A stretch of 64,000 nucleotides of DNA. It comes from Hyphococcus luteus (lineage in GTDB: Bacteria; Pseudomonadota; Alphaproteobacteria; Caulobacterales; Parvularculaceae). A program made the position numbers and the translations under genes. Below are positions 44,318 to 51,798 of the stretch, piece after piece. The notes under the pieces were generated by a model. It worked only from the letters and a program-made list of their open reading frames with translations. It was not told the DNA's origin and did no database searches. The first letter of the stretch is position 1. Each line of letters opens with the position of its first letter. The DNA lies in NCBI RefSeq assembly GCF_002943565.1, contig NZ_PJCH01000010.1, positions 186,001-250,000 on the forward strand, read 5' to 3'.

Positions 44318-46162
44318 TCAGGCTGCGCTCATGATATTCCGATGCGCGCGCCGTTCGCTCCATCCCCGCGCCCAGTATTCGACGCCGGTCAAATTCAGAA
44401 GGTCGTAAGCATGCCGCGCGACGAACGGCGCATCCGGTTTGAGCGCGCATTCGAGACTTTTGCGATCGACAATGCGCGCCTCCGATAGCGCGCCGTCTAT
44501 CAGGGCGCTGCGGATGAAGTCGAGATTGTTGCGGCAGAGTTCTTCGTAATATGCGGCCGGCGTCGACTTTCCGAAACGGCGAACGACGTCGCCAGGGAGC
44601 ATGTCCCGAAACGCCATGCGCGCCAGCGCACGGTCGACGCCGCCATGCGTCATGATCCAGGCGGGGACGCGAAGACAGGCCTCAATGATGGGCTGTTGCA
44701 GAAAAGCGTGCACGCGCTCGGCTGAGTAGCCCGTGTCCCAGTGATCGTAATAGTCGACGGCGAAAAAGGCGCAGGAGAGAATCTGAAGATATTTGGCCTT
44801 GAGATCGCCGTCGCGGGCGGCGAGGAGAGGGTGCAGCATGGATTTGGCGTCGCAGTCGGCAAGAAAATCGCGATTGACGAATGCCGGAGCGCTAGACCCG
44901 TAGAGTCTTTCGAGAACATATGCGCCGCACGGCGCCGGGCGGATCAGCTCCCTTGCCGTGTCCGCGAGCGATTCGGCGAAGGAGACGCGGCCATATCGCG
45001 ATGCGTGCAGAACGGCTTTAAAGAGGCCGGCGCCGGCGCCGTTTCGGCGCGCATAGTCGAGGGCTGAAAAATTAAAAGCAGGCTGGCAGAAGACATTGTC
45101 GCCGCCAATGCCGGTGAACAGGACGTCCGCGCCGTGATCGGCGGCGATGCGGGACGGGTTAGCGGCGAGCCCGATGCAGTCGAACATGCCCGGCGGGCTG
45201 GCGAGCCTGATCGATGAGGAAAGCCGGCCGAGATCGGACTGCGGCTTCAGTTCGATTTCGAGATGCGATGCATCACATGCCTGTGCTGTCTGCCGGCTGT
45301 AAAAACGCTCCTCGCCGCGAAGCGAGGAGGGAGTGTAGTAATTGAGCGCAATTAGGTTCGGGCGCGGCCGGGCTTTGGCGAGGCAGGCAAGGGCGATCGA
45401 CGAGTCGAGGCCGCCGAGAGCGACGGCGGCGCTGTCATGACCGCGCGTCAGCGCACTGATCGTTTTTACGACAGTGTTTTTCAGGATATCCGCAGCGGTG
45501 TTCACATCCGTTGCAACGACGTCCTCTGCAACTGCAAACGGGTCCCAGATGAAGCGCCGCGAAAACCCGCCGGGATGAAACGTCCAGCATTCGCCCGGCA
45601 GGACTTCGCTGACTTCATTTAGCCCGGTTTCGGTTTTCTGCAGCTGCGGCGTCAGAAAGTTCGCCGCCAAATAACGCCAGTTGACGGAAAAGGGGAGGAA
45701 ATCGAGATCGGCGGCGTCCTGCATGTCTGAAAAGAAGAGGCGCAATTGCCGGCAATAGGCTGCGAAACAGGGCATGGCCCCGGTCGGATCGCGCACGATA
45801 TGAAACGCGCGCCCATCGTTATCGCGCAGAAAGGCGGCGTAGCGACCCCAATAGCCATCGGCAAGAGCCTGCCCTCTGCTGGCGATCAGCTTGCGGGCCT
45901 CGTGCGCGCAAAGCGCGCCGTCGACCGGCGAATAATCGTTCCGATGAAGCCGCCCGAGGACGGCGCCGCCATTGTCAGGCAAAAGGAGCGTTCCCGTTCG
46001 TGCCGGCAGCGCGCCGCTGTCGAACACCGAGACGCCGTCGGCGCGCCAGGCATGGCGCCAGTCCCGCGCCGGAGATATCTTAAAGAGGCGTTCGAGCGCG
46101 CGCGCCTCGCTTGCCGCGGTTTCATCGAGTGGATCCCAGACTGCTGCGAAATAGCGATACAT
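44318..46162 (-). CDS. lasso cyclase C1 (asparagine synthetase-like)
   Basis: A 614-residue ATP-dependent enzyme expected to activate the Asp9 side chain of precursor A1 as an acyl-adenylate and close the ring. The N-terminal half resembles the glutaminase domain of AsnB but lacks Cys2 (it begins MYRYF) and includes the typical FHIVRDPTGAMPCF. The C-terminal domain has the PP-loop LGGLDSS (about 249-255), ALNYYTPSSLRGEERFYSRQ and later LFTGIGGDNVFCQ. GGGGAAA precedes the ATG, 22 bases after the B1 stop. It is a paralogue of C2 (54525-56351). Confidence 0.92.
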   Translation of the reverse strand: MYRYFAAVWDPLDETAASEARALERLFKISPARDWRHAWRADGVSVFDSGALPARTGTLLLPDNGGAVLGRLHRNDYSPVDGALCAHEARKLIASRGQALADGYWGRYAAFLRDNDGRAFHIVRDPTGAMPCFAAYCRQLRLFFSDMQDAADLDFLPFSVNWRYLAANFLTPQLQKTETGLNEVSEVLPGECWTFHPGGFSRRFIWDPFAVAEDVVATDVNTAADILKNTVVKTISALTRGHDSAAVALGGLDSSIALACLAKARPRPNLIALNYYTPSSLRGEERFYSRQTAQACDASHLEIELKPQSDLGRLSSSIRLASPPGMFDCIGLAANPSRIAADHGADVLFTGIGGDNVFCQPAFNFSALDYARRNGAGAGLFKAVLHASRYGRVSFAESLADTARELIRPAPCGAYVLERLYGSSAPAFVNRDFLADCDAKSMLHPLLAARDGDLKAKYLQILSCAFFAVDYYDHWDTGYSAERVHAFLQQPIIEACLRVPAWIMTHGGVDRALARMAFRDMLPGDVVRRFGKSTPAAYYEELCRNNLDFIRSALIDGALSEARIVDRKSLECALKPDAPFVARHAYDLLNLTGVEYWARGWSERRAHRNIMSAA

Positions 46163-46184
46163 GGAGGTTTCCCCGATGAGCGTG

Positions 46185-46949
46185 TTAAACGGTCAGAATT
46201 CTCGTATGGGGCGCGACTGCATAGACGAAATCGTCGAGCACGAGGTCTTCATGCTGCAGCCAGGCATGGGCGCCGAATTCATCGAGGCGAACCCCAATGC
46301 AGAACTCCGTCTTGAAACCGTGCGCTGCAAGAAACGTCGCCAGCGCAAGCGAATTGATGAGGCACGCATCGGTTCCGCGTGCGGCGAGCGGCTTTAAGAG
46401 CCTGAACATCTCGATCAGCTCTTTAAGGCGCGTTAGTCCGCCATTTCCGGTGGGCGTGTTCGCGAGCCGTTGCTTGCAGCGTTTGAGGTAATTGACAGAA
46501 TGTTCGAGGCCGAACAGGCGCAGCCGGATATTTGCGGAAGCGTAAGCGCCAAGAAAAGCTGCGACATGGGCGGCTTTCAGTTTCGGACGCTCATCGGGCA
46601 GCAAGCCTGGCGCTTCGCGCAGGTCAGGTGGCCCGTCGATCGGCTGGAACGGCTTTCCGACGCTGGCATTCGCAGTGAGTATCTTCTCCTCAATCAGCCC
46701 GGCGATTTCCGGGTCCTCGATGAGGGCTTTCCGATGCTCCGCTTCGGGCGCAGCGTCGTCCGCAGTATCCGGCGCTTCGGTTGCGAGCAGCGCACGAACG
46801 CGGCGAGAGGCTTCTGTGTTCAGACCAAAGTAACGGTCTTTCTTTACGTCGAGAAAGACCAGCGAGCCGCCAACCATGCAGGTGAAAATATGCGGGCTCA
46901 GATAGAGCGCTGGTCGGGAAGAGCAGCTTTTGCTTTGCCGCGCATTCAT
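46185..46949 (-). CDS. lasso leader-binding protease B1 (RRE + transglutaminase-like)
   Basis: A 254-residue fusion. The N-terminal ~80 residues (LYLSPHIFTCMVGGSLVFLDVKKDRYFGLN) are a PqqD-like RRE domain that binds the leader peptide. The C-terminal domain is the McjB-type cysteine protease with Cys196 (TDACLINSLAL), His228 (FGAHAWLQ) and Asp239 or 240 (LVLDD). It should cut the precursor after the Thr-Lys end of the leader. The two domains are separate proteins (B1 and B2) in many actinobacteria and fused in proteobacteria. The same catalytic spacing occurs in B2 at 53735. C1 follows after 22 bases. Confidence 0.92.
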   Translation of the reverse strand: MNARQSKSCSSRPALYLSPHIFTCMVGGSLVFLDVKKDRYFGLNTEASRRVRALLATEAPDTADDAAPEAEHRKALIEDPEIAGLIEEKILTANASVGKPFQPIDGPPDLREAPGLLPDERPKLKAAHVAAFLGAYASANIRLRLFGLEHSVNYLKRCKQRLANTPTGNGGLTRLKELIEMFRLLKPLAARGTDACLINSLALATFLAAHGFKTEFCIGVRLDEFGAHAWLQHEDLVLDDFVYAVAPHTRILTV

Positions 46950-47204
46950 GTCTCTTGCCTGGAACTATTTGCATTCATCAACGTTCCAAATAGGCAATGC
47001 CACGCGGCGCAGGCTTGCACTATATATACAATATAGAGCCGGAATATCGGCGCGCGCTTAAGCATTTGCGCGGCGCGAAGCATTCGCGGGCGCTGATTTG
47101 TCTTTCGAAAAAACGCCGACTTCGGCGGACCCGCGCCGTTCAGGCGCCGATAAAATGCAGGGCGTGGCAAACGGTTTGCGCGCCTGTCTTTGCCCGCCGC
47201 GAGT
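46950..47204. promoter_or_regulatory. region between regulator and B1 with an AT-rich inverted repeat
   Basis: The 255-base gap contains CTATAT-ATACA-ATATAG (47020-47036), a 17-base inverted repeat of 6-bp arms lying about 70 bases upstream of B1. It is a plausible operator for the GntR-type regulator encoded next door and likely includes the operon 1 promoter. Confidence 0.4.
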
Positions 47205-47891
47205 TTACCGCGCCGTGCGAACGCGCGATCTGGCGAGGCTGCGGAAAAGGCCCGGCAGCCACTCCCGCAACTCCAGGAAATACGCTGAAAGAGCCGTTCC
47301 GACCGCCGGGAAGTCCAGACTCGAATAGGCTTCAAAAACCCTTAGGAGAGCCTTGTTCGGATCGCCAAAGGCTTCATAGGTTTTCCACCGCGCGTGGAGC
47401 GTTCGGTCATTCAGGTTCGAAACGAGCCGGATCAGGTCTTCGTTTCCCGATTGCCGCGCAAGATGATGAAAGAGATCGCTGGCGAGGCCGGCGACTGCAT
47501 CGGGGCGGTCGCGCACGGCGTCCTCAAACTCGCGTTTGAAGTCCGGAGGTTTGAGCGGGCCGGGACCGGCTGTGCGTTCCGCTGCTCTTGAGGCGGACCA
47601 GCCCAGCAACAATTCCAGGAGATCGTAAAGATCGGAAAGTTCGGTTTGAGAAAGCGGCTTTGCGAAGAATCCCGCATTGGGAATATCCTGGACGAATCGC
47701 TCGGCGGTGAGCCGCGCCAGCGCTTCTCGCACCGGCGTGGCGCTGACAAAGAGCTGATCGGCCAGTTTTTCAATAACGATGCGTCGTCCTACGGGAAATT
47801 CATAGCGGATTAGCCGGGATTTAATCCGTTCATAAACGCCATTGGGGGAGTTTTCAGCGGGGATTCTTTTATGGGGGAGGGTGTGCGACAT
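47205..47891 (-). CDS. GntR-family regulator of lasso operon 1
   Basis: About 228 residues from the ATG at 47891, which has AGGA nine bases upstream; the open frame extends to 47945. The winged helix is VYERIKSRLIRYEFPVGRRIVIEKLADQLFVSATPVREALARLTAERFVQDI, a textbook GntR N-domain. The C-terminal part is helical (FCD-like: LASDLFHHLARQSGNEDLIRLVSNLNDRTLHARW). GntR proteins with FCD domains bind small acids or peptides-derived ligands; the effector here is unknown. It is paralogous to the regulator at 51154 and transcribed in the opposite direction from it. Its position suggests control of lasso operon 1. Confidence 0.88.
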   Translation of the reverse strand: MSHTLPHKRIPAENSPNGVYERIKSRLIRYEFPVGRRIVIEKLADQLFVSATPVREALARLTAERFVQDIPNAGFFAKPLSQTELSDLYDLLELLLGWSASRAAERTAGPGPLKPPDFKREFEDAVRDRPDAVAGLASDLFHHLARQSGNEDLIRLVSNLNDRTLHARWKTYEAFGDPNKALLRVFEAYSSLDFPAVGTALSAYFLELREWLPGLFRSLARSRVRTAR

Positions 47892-48293
47892 TGCGCCTGT
47901 CCTATGCATCAGTTTCGCCTTGTGTGAGGTTCGCCGCCGCGCCATACGCGGGACCGGAAAGCGGCATCTTTAATGAAACAGACTGCCCCTTTTCCAGTAT
48001 TCTTCACCAATTGTCCTTGTCCGGTATGTTTTGGCGCAATAATGCGGCCTTCAATTTGATCAGGCGGTTAGATCCGGTCGGAAGCGCTATTGTCTTGTGG
48101 AAATGGGGACCATTGACGGCCGGAGCTGTCCGGAAATTAGGACACAGTGCGGCGGCAGTCCGTCGGCGACAAAGTCCGCCCCCAAAAAAGCTGCAGAAAT
48201 GCTTAGATTGTTCAATTGCGCCGGGACCGCAATTGTTGCGGCAAGCAACAAAAGACGGCGCGCAAAAAACCAGATTGGAAAACAAGAAGGCGG
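47892..48293. other. intergenic stretch, no gene seen
   Basis: About 400 bases. TGTCC-GGAAATTA-GGACA near 48130-48150 is a short inverted repeat. I see no supported reading frame. Confidence 0.45.
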
Positions 48294-48770
48294 CTAGTGG
48301 AGCTTGAAGGAGCCCTTCGGAAACAGGTGGGCGTAAATCTCCTCCAGCCCGCCTTCTGTCTCGGCCTCCGCGTCCTCGCGATCGGATCTTAAATGATCCT
48401 CATATTGCGCGTCCGCATCGGCCGGCGCGCCTTCGAAATTCGAAAGCCGCTTCAGATCGTAATAGACCGAAAGGGGAAACATGTCGTCATAGCAGATTTC
48501 GCCGGCTTCATCGGGGTCGAAACTTTCCATGCGCCACACATAGATCTTTTCGAAGATTTCGCTGACGGTATTCGAATGACGCCGCGCGATCTCGCGGGTT
48601 ATTTTTTCGCGCTCGGCGTTCGTTTTTGCAAATTCCACTTCGTCGGCCGCAGTCTGGCAGGCCTGGACGAGCGTCAGATATTTCAGGAATTCTTTTGACG
48701 GCTTGTAAGCCCCCGGCTTGCGGCGCTCCCGCCCGCGCGGACGGGATGATTTCCTGGATTTATCCGACAT
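48294..48770 (-). CDS. hypothetical charged protein
   Basis: A 158-residue protein from the ATG at 48770, which has GAGGTGA seven bases upstream (the open frame extends to 48845). The sequence is highly charged: KSRKSSRPRGRERRKPGAYKP, then helices EFLKYLTLVQACQTAADEVE, KTNAEREKITREIARRHSNTVSEIFEKIYVWR and an acidic tail QYEDHLRSDREDAEAETEGG. No membrane segment, signal peptide or known motif is recognised. It lies in the centre of the lasso region on the same strand as operon 1. Confidence 0.62.
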   Translation of the reverse strand: MSDKSRKSSRPRGRERRKPGAYKPSKEFLKYLTLVQACQTAADEVEFAKTNAEREKITREIARRHSNTVSEIFEKIYVWRMESFDPDEAGEICYDDMFPLSVYYDLKRLSNFEGAPADADAQYEDHLRSDREDAEAETEGGLEEIYAHLFPKGSFKLH

Positions 48771-49323
48771 GACGATCACCTCGGCCATCAGTCGCAAGGC
48801 CGCCTGCCGCTTTTTCGTTGCGGCGATGAACCAGATGAAACGCATAGTCGGTCATAATATCGCCGGTCGCCGGCCGGGCGCGCCTTGGTCTGAATCGCTT
48901 TGAGGCATTCAAACCCGTTGCGTCCGGTTCGCAGCCTTTCTCCTCTCCTCCTGCGCACAGCACGCGACTATAGCCGCTTATCCCGCTGACGCGCCCCTTT
49001 CGGGTCAGTTTGACTGATTACCCCTCACGGTCAACTCCGCATTCTATTGGCCAGCGGCGGGCTAATCAAATCCGGCGCGCAACGCCGGGGACAGGAGTAA
49101 AAATCGGCTGAAAATGGTGGCTTTCGGCCGCGTTATCCGCTGAAGGCGGGCGACTGCCCCAGCGCCGCCGGGCGCCAGGAACAACGCCCGAATGGCGATT
49201 CCCAATAAAGTTTACGGAAAATTGCGAGATTGCCGGACAAGTCGGAACCCGCCATAATAGCCCGCAGATTAGTCACAATCGCCTCAAGTCTTGAGGCGGG
49301 CGCTTATTTGGAAAGGATCGCCC
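48771..49323. other. intergenic region upstream of mucR, no gene seen
   Basis: About 550 bases, divergent between the charged protein and MucR. It includes TTGAC...GTCAA near 49010-49045 and the mucR palindrome annotated separately. No supported reading frame was found. Confidence 0.45.
49280..49298. promoter_or_regulatory. 19-bp palindrome upstream of mucR
   Basis: CGCCTCAAG (49280-49288), one base, CTTGAGGCG (49290-49298): perfect 9-bp arms. It ends 26 bases before the MucR start, a usual position for an autoregulatory operator or a transcript hairpin. Confidence 0.5.
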
Positions 49324-49803
49324 ATGTCAGGGAAAGGCTCGCCCCCGGATTCAAACGAAGACGCCCTCCGGCTCGCAGGCAATATCGTCGCCGCCTATGT
49401 GGGTAACAACAAGGTCGGCTCTGACGACCTGCCGTCGATCCTGCAGGAAGTCTTTGAAGCGGTAAACGGCCTGTCCGAAGGCGGGCAAGGGTTTCCCAGC
49501 AACCGCCAACCGGCGGTGCCCGTGAACAAATCGGTGACCGCCGACTATATAATTTGCCTGGAAGACGGCAAGAAACTGAAAATGCTGAAGCGCTATCTGC
49601 GCACGCATTACAATATGTCGCCCGAAGAATACCGGCGTAAATGGAAGCTGCCGGCGGATTATCCCATGACGGCCCCGAATTACGCCAAGAGGCGTTCAAA
49701 GCTCGCCAAGGATATCGGGCTCGGCACGGCGAGCGTTTCCAAGAAGAAGCGGCCCGCAGCCAAAACAAAAACCAGGGCCAAACGCAAAACCGCCGCGCGC
49801 TGA
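49324..49803 (+). CDS. MucR/Ros-family transcriptional regulator
   Basis: A 159-residue zinc-finger-like regulator. The start at 49324 (MSGKGSPPDSNEDALRLAG) has GGAAAGGA seven bases upstream. The family core is seen: AYVGNNKVGSDDLPSILQEVF, SVTADYIICLEDGKKLKMLKRYL, RTHYNMSPEEYRRKWKLPADYPMTAPNYAKRRSKLAKDIGLG. In the usual Ros/MucR pattern one zinc-binding His sits in KRHL; here that position is Tyr (KRYL), so metal binding may be altered. The basic tail (KKKRPAAKTKTRAKRKT) may bind DNA. MucR proteins act as broad gene silencers of horizontally acquired, AT-rich DNA and surface functions. It lies between the two lasso regulators. Confidence 0.9.
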   Translation: MSGKGSPPDSNEDALRLAGNIVAAYVGNNKVGSDDLPSILQEVFEAVNGLSEGGQGFPSNRQPAVPVNKSVTADYIICLEDGKKLKMLKRYLRTHYNMSPEEYRRKWKLPADYPMTAPNYAKRRSKLAKDIGLGTASVSKKKRPAAKTKTRAKRKTAAR

Positions 49804-49820
49804 AGTCGGGCGGCGGCGGA

Positions 49821-50117
49821 TCAGCCTTCAGGGCCGCGCCGCCATTTGTCATGACGTTCGGGTGGCGGGCTGAGGTAATTGTAAACCCTGTTCCAGATCT
49901 GCTCACGCACGCCGGGCGCATGGGAAATGCAGAACAGAAGCTTTTTCCGGCATACGGCGAGTGCGCCGCTGCTCCCATATTTCGCTGTAAGACGCGTCGC
50001 CCAGCGTCGCGCAATGCTTTCGACGCGCCGCCGTTTGCGCAGGCGAGCTGCTGGCGAAAGGTTGGCGAGTCGCCGGCTCAGCGATTTCCGGTCAGGAAAT
50101 TGCGTTATCACGCCCAT
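49821..50117 (-). CDS. small hypothetical protein (98 aa)
   Basis: The start is supported by an unusually strong Shine-Dalgarno (AGGAGGAG, about eight bases before the ATG). The sequence MGVITQFPDRKSLSRRLANL, then SPAARLRKRRRVESIARRWATR and LTAKYGSSGALAVCRKKLLFC, is basic and mostly helical; I do not recognise a family. It converges with mucR and is a lone gene between the two lasso operons. No signal peptide or membrane span is seen. Confidence 0.55.
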   Translation of the reverse strand: MGVITQFPDRKSLSRRLANLSPAARLRKRRRVESIARRWATRLTAKYGSSGALAVCRKKLLFCISHAPGVREQIWNRVYNYLSPPPERHDKWRRGPEG

Positions 50118-50432
50118 CTATTGGCTCCTCCTGCGATCTCATGTGCGGCGCGGGCTCGCGCCCGCAGGCGAAATGCGAAACGGCGCTTTTGGGAACAGCT
50201 GAATTCGAAGGCGCCGCTGAGAACGGCCTTTCGAGCCCGGACATCCGCCCTGTTCGCCGAATTCCAATAACGGTTTTTGCCCACTAAATATATTCCAAAT
50301 ATATTGTAACATAGTTTGGATTTCCTTTCGCTCTTAATAAGAAAAACATACCGGATAAATTACAATTCCTGAAAACGCCCAGTCTGCTGGCGCTTCACTC
50401 AACTGGTTCTCAGGACTGCCCGGAACAATGAC
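50118..50432. other. AT-rich gap with repeated AAATATATT
   Basis: About 315 bases. AAATATATT occurs at 50286-50294 and 50297-50305 (period 11), and again at 50856-50864 in the next gap. No reading frame is supported. A common operator for a regulator of this region is possible. Confidence 0.4.
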
Positions 50433-50804
50433 ATGGTGCGCATTCTTGTCGCCATCGCCGATTCGCAAATGCGCCAGCAGGTCCTCGACATGCTGTCCGG
50501 ATCTTCCTGTGAGGCGCAATGGGCTGGCGATGGCTGGTCGGCGCTTCATTCTGCGCGCCGCGATTCATACGATCGGGTCATTTTCGACCTGGCGCTGGCG
50601 CTAGGGGACGGGCCAGATGTCGTGAGAAAGATTGAGGAGGCGACGGCGCCGGCGGCGTTCCTCATGCTTCTCGCTAGCGGTTATTCTCCTGATGCAGATC
50701 GCGTCCGAAGGTTGGCCGGGATAAAGCAAGCGGCGCGATTTCTTCGCGCCCCATTCACATCGGATGAACTGGCGAGCGCGGCCGGCTTGCAGCGGCGAAT
50801 CTGA
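50433..50804 (+). CDS. degenerate response-regulator receiver domain protein
   Basis: A 123-residue stand-alone receiver-like protein. The phospho-acceptor-type Asp52 is present (RVIFDLALALGDG), but the N-terminal acidic pair is reduced to ILVAIAD and the conserved Lys is replaced by Arg105 (RFLRAPF). The expected Thr/Ser position is present as LMLLASG. It may therefore not be phosphorylated normally and may act through protein contacts. It has no output domain. No kinase gene is nearby. Confidence 0.75.
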   Translation: MVRILVAIADSQMRQQVLDMLSGSSCEAQWAGDGWSALHSARRDSYDRVIFDLALALGDGPDVVRKIEEATAPAAFLMLLASGYSPDADRVRRLAGIKQAARFLRAPFTSDELASAAGLQRRI

Positions 50805-51153
50805 CGGCGCCCCCTTGAATGCATAAAACAAAAGTATAGTGTACTAATATATGTTAAATATATTTATTCATTATTATGTCACGGTCGTTGACTTTGAAAT
50901 TTACTAGAACCTATATGGATGATTGGAAATAAACATTCATATAACCGGGTTCGACTTGTTTCGGTATGATTGACGGCGTCGCCGGGCGCCATGGCCGGAC
51001 TCTGAAAAAGCTCCTTTGGCGGCGCCTGCGCCCCCAGTGCGTCGCGCGTCATGAGGGTGACGCAAGCGCATAAACCGGTGCGTCAGTCCGTGAGGCGGAG
51101 AACGCTGCCGGCGGCGGATTTGCGCCGGCGCCGGGCGCGAGAGGTAGTGAGCG
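50805..51153. promoter_or_regulatory. upstream region of lasso operon 2 with a GntR-like site
   Basis: About 350 bases, AT-rich to 50940. TAGTGTACTA (50837-50846) has TAGT/ACTA half-sites around GT, the kind of GT-N-AC core used by FCD-type GntR regulators, and AAATATATT (50856-50864) follows. It is the likely control region of operon 2 and its regulator. Confidence 0.35.
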
Positions 51154-51798
51154 GTGAGCAGCAACAGCATTTATGATGGGGTGAAATCACATGTTCTCTC
51201 TTTGGCTTCTCCGGCAGAGACCAGAATCCTGGTGGAGCCGCTGGCGACAAAGCTGTTTGTCAGCACCACGCCGGTGCGCGAAGCGCTGATCCGGCTTGCG
51301 GCTGAACGCATCGTCAAGGAAGTGCCGAAGGCCGGCTTTTACACGCGGGCGCTAACGGAAGTGGAGACCGGCGGGCTCTACGAGATGCAGGCCCTGATTG
51401 TTGATTGGTCCCTCAATTCGCTTGTGAGCGCAAAGGACGTCGCGGGAATGACGTTGCAGGACGGAGCGCGCGGCAAGGGCGCCCATCAGCCGTCAGCGCC
51501 GGAGGATCCAGGCGCGGCCATTGAAGAGGTGATGGTGCGCGTCGTCCGCAAAACCGGAAATGAGGACGCAGCGCATATCACCGCCAATATTAATGACCGC
51601 ACCAGAATGGCCCGCAAGAAAGACGCCGAATTTTTCCCTGCTGCGCGTGAGGCGATGATGCGAGCGCTGCAAGCGCATGGCGCCGGCGAGACCGTCAGCG
51701 CTCGCGATGAATTCGCGGCCTATTTCAGCGGTGTCAGACTGCGCCTGCCGGAGCTGCTCCGCATGCTAAGGAGCAGCGTTCATAAATCGCCAGCATGA
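51154..51798 (+). CDS. GntR-family regulator of lasso operon 2
   Basis: A 214-residue GntR protein with a GTG start (GAGAGG nearby). Winged helix: IYDGVKSHVLSLASPAETRILVEPLATKLFVSTTPVREALIRLAAERIVKEVPKAG. The C-terminal half is helical (GNEDAAHITANINDRTRMARK). It parallels the regulator at 47205-47891 in order and in phrases such as VSxTPVREALxRLxAER and NxNDRT, so the two are paralogues. It overlaps the ABC transporter start by four bases, so it is the first gene of operon 2. Confidence 0.88.
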   Translation: MSSNSIYDGVKSHVLSLASPAETRILVEPLATKLFVSTTPVREALIRLAAERIVKEVPKAGFYTRALTEVETGGLYEMQALIVDWSLNSLVSAKDVAGMTLQDGARGKGAHQPSAPEDPGAAIEEVMVRVVRKTGNEDAAHITANINDRTRMARKKDAEFFPAAREAMMRALQAHGAGETVSARDEFAAYFSGVRLRLPELLRMLRSSVHKSPA

